Shown here piece by piece: positions 53,698 to 55,859 of a stretch of 55,859 nucleotides of DNA (positions are counted from its first letter, which is position 1; the number at the start of each line of letters is the position of its first letter). The notes below the pieces were generated by a model, which was not told where the DNA came from, made no database searches, and saw only the letters and a list, made by a program, of their open reading frames with translations. The position numbers were made by a program, and so were the translations under genes. Source of the stretch: DASXMT01 sp036521415 (GTDB lineage Bacteria > Actinomycetota > Acidimicrobiia > Acidimicrobiales > RAAP-2); the NCBI GenBank assembly GCA_036521415.1, contig DATDHU010000037.1, forward strand, positions 1-55,859, read 5' to 3'.

Positions 53698-54915
53698 ATG
53701 CTGCGCTTCCTGACCGCCGGAGAGTCCCACGGCCGCGCCCTGGTGGTCATCGTGGAGGGCGTGCCGGCCGGGCTCTTGGTCACCGCCGAGGACATCCAGC
53801 GGGGACTGGCTCGTCGGCGACTCGGGTACGGGCGTGGTCCGAGGATGCGCTTCGAGGCCGACGAGGTGACCCTGATCGGCGGGATCCGCCACGGTCGCAC
53901 CATCGGCTCACCCGTGGCCATCGAGATCGCCAACACCGAATGGCCGAAGTGGGAGACCGAGATGTCTCCGGCCCCGGGCCTGCCCACCAAGGTCCTCACC
54001 CAGCCACGACCCGGCCACGCCGACCTTTCCGGCATGTTGAAGTACGGCCTGGCCGACGCCCGGGACGTGCTCGAGCGGGCCTCGGCGCGGGAGACGGCGG
54101 CACGGGTGGCGGCGGGAACGGTGGCCAAGCTGCTGTTGGGCCAGATCGGGGTGGACATCCTCAGCCACATCGTGCAGCTGGGAGCGGCCCGGAGCGAGGG
54201 CTCCGTGCTCCCGGTCCTGAGCGACCAGCCCCGGATCGACGAATCGGCCGTGCGGTGTCTCGATCCCGGCGCCGAGGCTCGCATGGTCGCCGAGGTCAAG
54301 GCGGCGGCGAAGGAGGGCGACTCGCTCGGCGGCGTTGCCGAGGTGGTGGCCTACGGGGTCCCGGTCGGGCTCGGGAGCCACGTGCACTGGGACCGTCGGC
54401 TCGACGCCCTGTTGGCCCAGGCCCTCATGAGCATCCAGGCCATCAAGGCCGTCGAGATCGGCGAGGGGGTCGCCCTCCCCGGGCTTCGGGGTTCCGAGGC
54501 CCATGACGCCATCCGCATGGCCGAGCCGACCGAATCGGGCGCCCAGCTCGGGGGTGGATACGCGCGCGATACCCATCGGGCCGGTGGCATCGAGGGCGGC
54601 ATGTCCACCGGCGCCCCCATCGTGGCCCGCGCCTCGATGAAGCCGCTGGCAACGCTCAATCGGCCCTCACTGGGGACGGTGGACGTGGTCACCAAGGAAC
54701 CGACCGTGTCGTTCAAGGAGCGCACCGACGTCACCGCCGTGCCGGCCATGGGCGTGGTGGCCGAGACGATGACCGCGCTCGTGCTGGCGTCCGAAGCCCT
54801 GCGGAAGTTCGGGGGCGACTCGGTGGCCGAGTTCGCCCGCAACCGGGACGGCTACCTCCACTCGCTGGGCGAGACGCCGTCGGCCGCCTCGCCAGCCCAC
54901 CGGTCCGATGACTGA
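53698..54915 (+). CDS. aroC: Chorismate synthase AroC
   Basis: AroC makes chorismate from EPSP using reduced FMN. The 405-residue protein begins MLRFLTAGESHGRALVVIVEG and has RRRLGYGRGPRMRFEADEV and GIRHGRTIGSPVAIEIAN. It also has RPGHADLSGMLKYG and RARD-like DARDVLERASARETAARVAAG. KAVEIGEGVALPGLRGSEAHD and GGIEGGMSTGAPIVARASMKP are the FMN and substrate blocks. The stop overlaps the aroK start by eight bases. Chorismate feeds both aromatic amino acids and the menaquinone pathway encoded 10 kb upstream. Confidence 0.97.
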   Translation: MLRFLTAGESHGRALVVIVEGVPAGLLVTAEDIQRGLARRRLGYGRGPRMRFEADEVTLIGGIRHGRTIGSPVAIEIANTEWPKWETEMSPAPGLPTKVLTQPRPGHADLSGMLKYGLADARDVLERASARETAARVAAGTVAKLLLGQIGVDILSHIVQLGAARSEGSVLPVLSDQPRIDESAVRCLDPGAEARMVAEVKAAAKEGDSLGGVAEVVAYGVPVGLGSHVHWDRRLDALLAQALMSIQAIKAVEIGEGVALPGLRGSEAHDAIRMAEPTESGAQLGGGYARDTHRAGGIEGGMSTGAPIVARASMKPLATLNRPSLGTVDVVTKEPTVSFKERTDVTAVPAMGVVAETMTALVLASEALRKFGGDSVAEFARNRDGYLHSLGETPSAASPAHRSDD

Positions 54916-55462
54916 CCGGCTCTTGCTGGTGGGCATGATGGGCGTCGGGAAGACCACCGTCGGTCAGTTGTTGGCCCAGCGATTGGGGTGGGCATACCTC
55001 GATTCCGACGCCCAGGTGGCCCAGACTACGGGACGCACGATTCCCGAGATCTTCAGCGAGGACGGTGAGGCGGCCTTCCGGGCCGAGGAGACCAAGGCGC
55101 TGACCGTGGCCGTGTCCGGCCCCGACCCGACGGTGGTCTCGGTGGCCGGCGGTGCCGTGTTGTCCGAGGACAACCGGGCGTTGCTGGCCCGGTCGGGAAC
55201 CGTCGTGTGGCTGCGGGCGCGACCCGAGACGCTGGCCAAGCGGGTCGGTGATGGCGCCGGTCGCCCGTTGCTGGGGAGCGACCCCGGGTCGGCCTTGGCC
55301 GCGCTCTATGCGGTGAGGGAGCCGTTGTACAAAACGGTGGCCTCGGTCACGGTGGACGTGGACGAGCTGCCCCCCGAGACGGTGGTCGAGCGGGTGCTGG
55401 CCGGTACCGGCTTCGGCGTTCGGGCCGCGGGAACCGGGAGGGACGAGGGTCGAGGATCGTGA
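54908..55462 (+). CDS. aroK: Shikimate kinase AroK
   Basis: This 184-residue kinase has the P-loop LLVGMMGVGKTTVGQLLA (about 6-23), the substrate-binding DSDAQVAQTTGRTIPEIFSEDGEAAFRAEE with the DxD motif, GGAVLSEDNRALL and RPLLGSDPGSALAALYAVREPLY in the lid. The last 20 residues form an extra Gly/Arg tail. It phosphorylates shikimate at the 3 position. It overlaps aroC at the front and aroB at the back (GTGA). Confidence 0.95.
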   Translation: MTDRLLLVGMMGVGKTTVGQLLAQRLGWAYLDSDAQVAQTTGRTIPEIFSEDGEAAFRAEETKALTVAVSGPDPTVVSVAGGAVLSEDNRALLARSGTVVWLRARPETLAKRVGDGAGRPLLGSDPGSALAALYAVREPLYKTVASVTVDVDELPPETVVERVLAGTGFGVRAAGTGRDEGRGS

Positions 55463-55859
55463 TCGCCGTCCCGGTGAAGTTGGGAGAGCGCAGCTACGAC
55501 GTGGTGGTGGGTGACGGGACGCGGGACCTCTTGGCCGACACCTTGTCTTCGACTGTCCCCAGCGCCGCCCGGGTGGCGGTGGTGAGCCAGGCCCGCATCG
55601 GCGTGGAGGTGGATCCCGGGCTTCCCCACCAGATGTTCACCGTTCCAGACGGGGAGGGAGCCAAGTCGCTGTCGACTCTCGAGGACCTGTGCCGGGGGTT
55701 CGCCCGCTTCGGCCTGACCCGCGGCGACGTCGTGGTGGCGGTGGGCGGCGGCGTTGTCACCGACCTGGCCGGTTTCGCTGCGGCCACCTATCACCGCGGC
55801 ACGGCCTACGTGAACGTGGCCACCTCGTTGCTGGCTCAGGTCGACGCCGCCATCGGGGG
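55459..55859 (+). CDS. aroB: 3-dehydroquinate synthase AroB, 5' part (runs off the window)
   Basis: GTG 55459 overlaps the aroK stop. The visible 133 codons read VKLGERSYDVVVGDG, DGEGAKSLSTLEDLCRGFARFGLTRGDVVVAVGGGVVTDLAGFAAATYHRG and ends in SLLAQVDAAIGG. These are the NAD-binding GGG and the DAAIGG substrate motifs of dehydroquinate synthase, which turns DAHP into 3-dehydroquinate. The C-terminal metal-binding half lies outside the window. Confidence 0.93.
   Translation, partial: MIAVPVKLGERSYDVVVGDGTRDLLADTLSSTVPSAARVAVVSQARIGVEVDPGLPHQMFTVPDGEGAKSLSTLEDLCRGFARFGLTRGDVVVAVGGGVVTDLAGFAAATYHRGTAYVNVATSLLAQVDAAIG

Overview
The window is very GC-rich, has short or overlapping gene junctions, and uses many GTG and TTG starts. 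It reads as the chromosome of an actinobacterium. A division cluster with SepF, DivIVA and YggT, a proteasome-activator gene (Bpa/PafE), a meso-DAP type MurE and a complete classical menaquinone block support this. Acidimicrobiia is my best guess at class, by general resemblance only. I see no plasmid, phage, insertion sequence, CRISPR array, rRNA or tRNA.

Layout. Bases 1-5.2 kb: the end of DNA polymerase IV, a DUF3040 membrane protein, a ROK sugar kinase, a small conserved protein, an HNH endonuclease, a lipoate-ligase-like protein and a doubly frameshifted DUF222/HNH gene. Bases 5.4-25.2 kb: a long division and cell-wall cluster in the order mraZ, rsmH, ftsL, ftsI, murE, mraY, a 69-codon ORF, ftsW, murG, murC, murB, ftsQ, ftsZ, pgeF, yggS, sepF, yggT, divIVA, an H1-tailed DksA-like protein, lspA, rluD. 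murF and murD are missing from their usual places, and so is ileS. The cluster begins with a strong promoter overlapped by a three-repeat MraZ operator. A second regulatory knot (terminator, promoter, palindrome, hairpin with T-run) sits in front of ftsZ.

Bases 25.4-37.5 kb, mostly minus strand: a group-2-like sigma factor, an Rrf2 regulator, an unknown 228-residue protein, dnaE, bpa coupled to an alkaline-phosphatase-superfamily gene, and a repeat-bearing unknown coupled to a DUF255 thioredoxin-like protein. A histidine phosphatase lies on plus. Bases 37.7-44.5 kb: an SDR enzyme and menE, menB, menA, menH, menD for menaquinone. Bases 44.5-55.9 kb: an LCP cell-wall ligase, a carotenoid oxygenase, tyrS, DUF3151, a lipoprotein, a flavin reductase, small conserved proteins, a cysteine-rich protein facing an NfuA-like Fe-S carrier, a prepilin peptidase, and aroC-aroK-aroB (aroB runs off the end).

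The genes are mainly housekeeping. Lipid II synthesis, septum assembly and Z-ring anchoring are co-transcribed, and menaquinone and chorismate enzymes form further blocks. The most unusual features are the altered cell-wall cluster, the leader regions of mraZ, ftsZ and dnaE, and recurrent short tandem repeats (9-30 bp units). Those repeats lie both inside genes, where units are multiples of three, and between genes.
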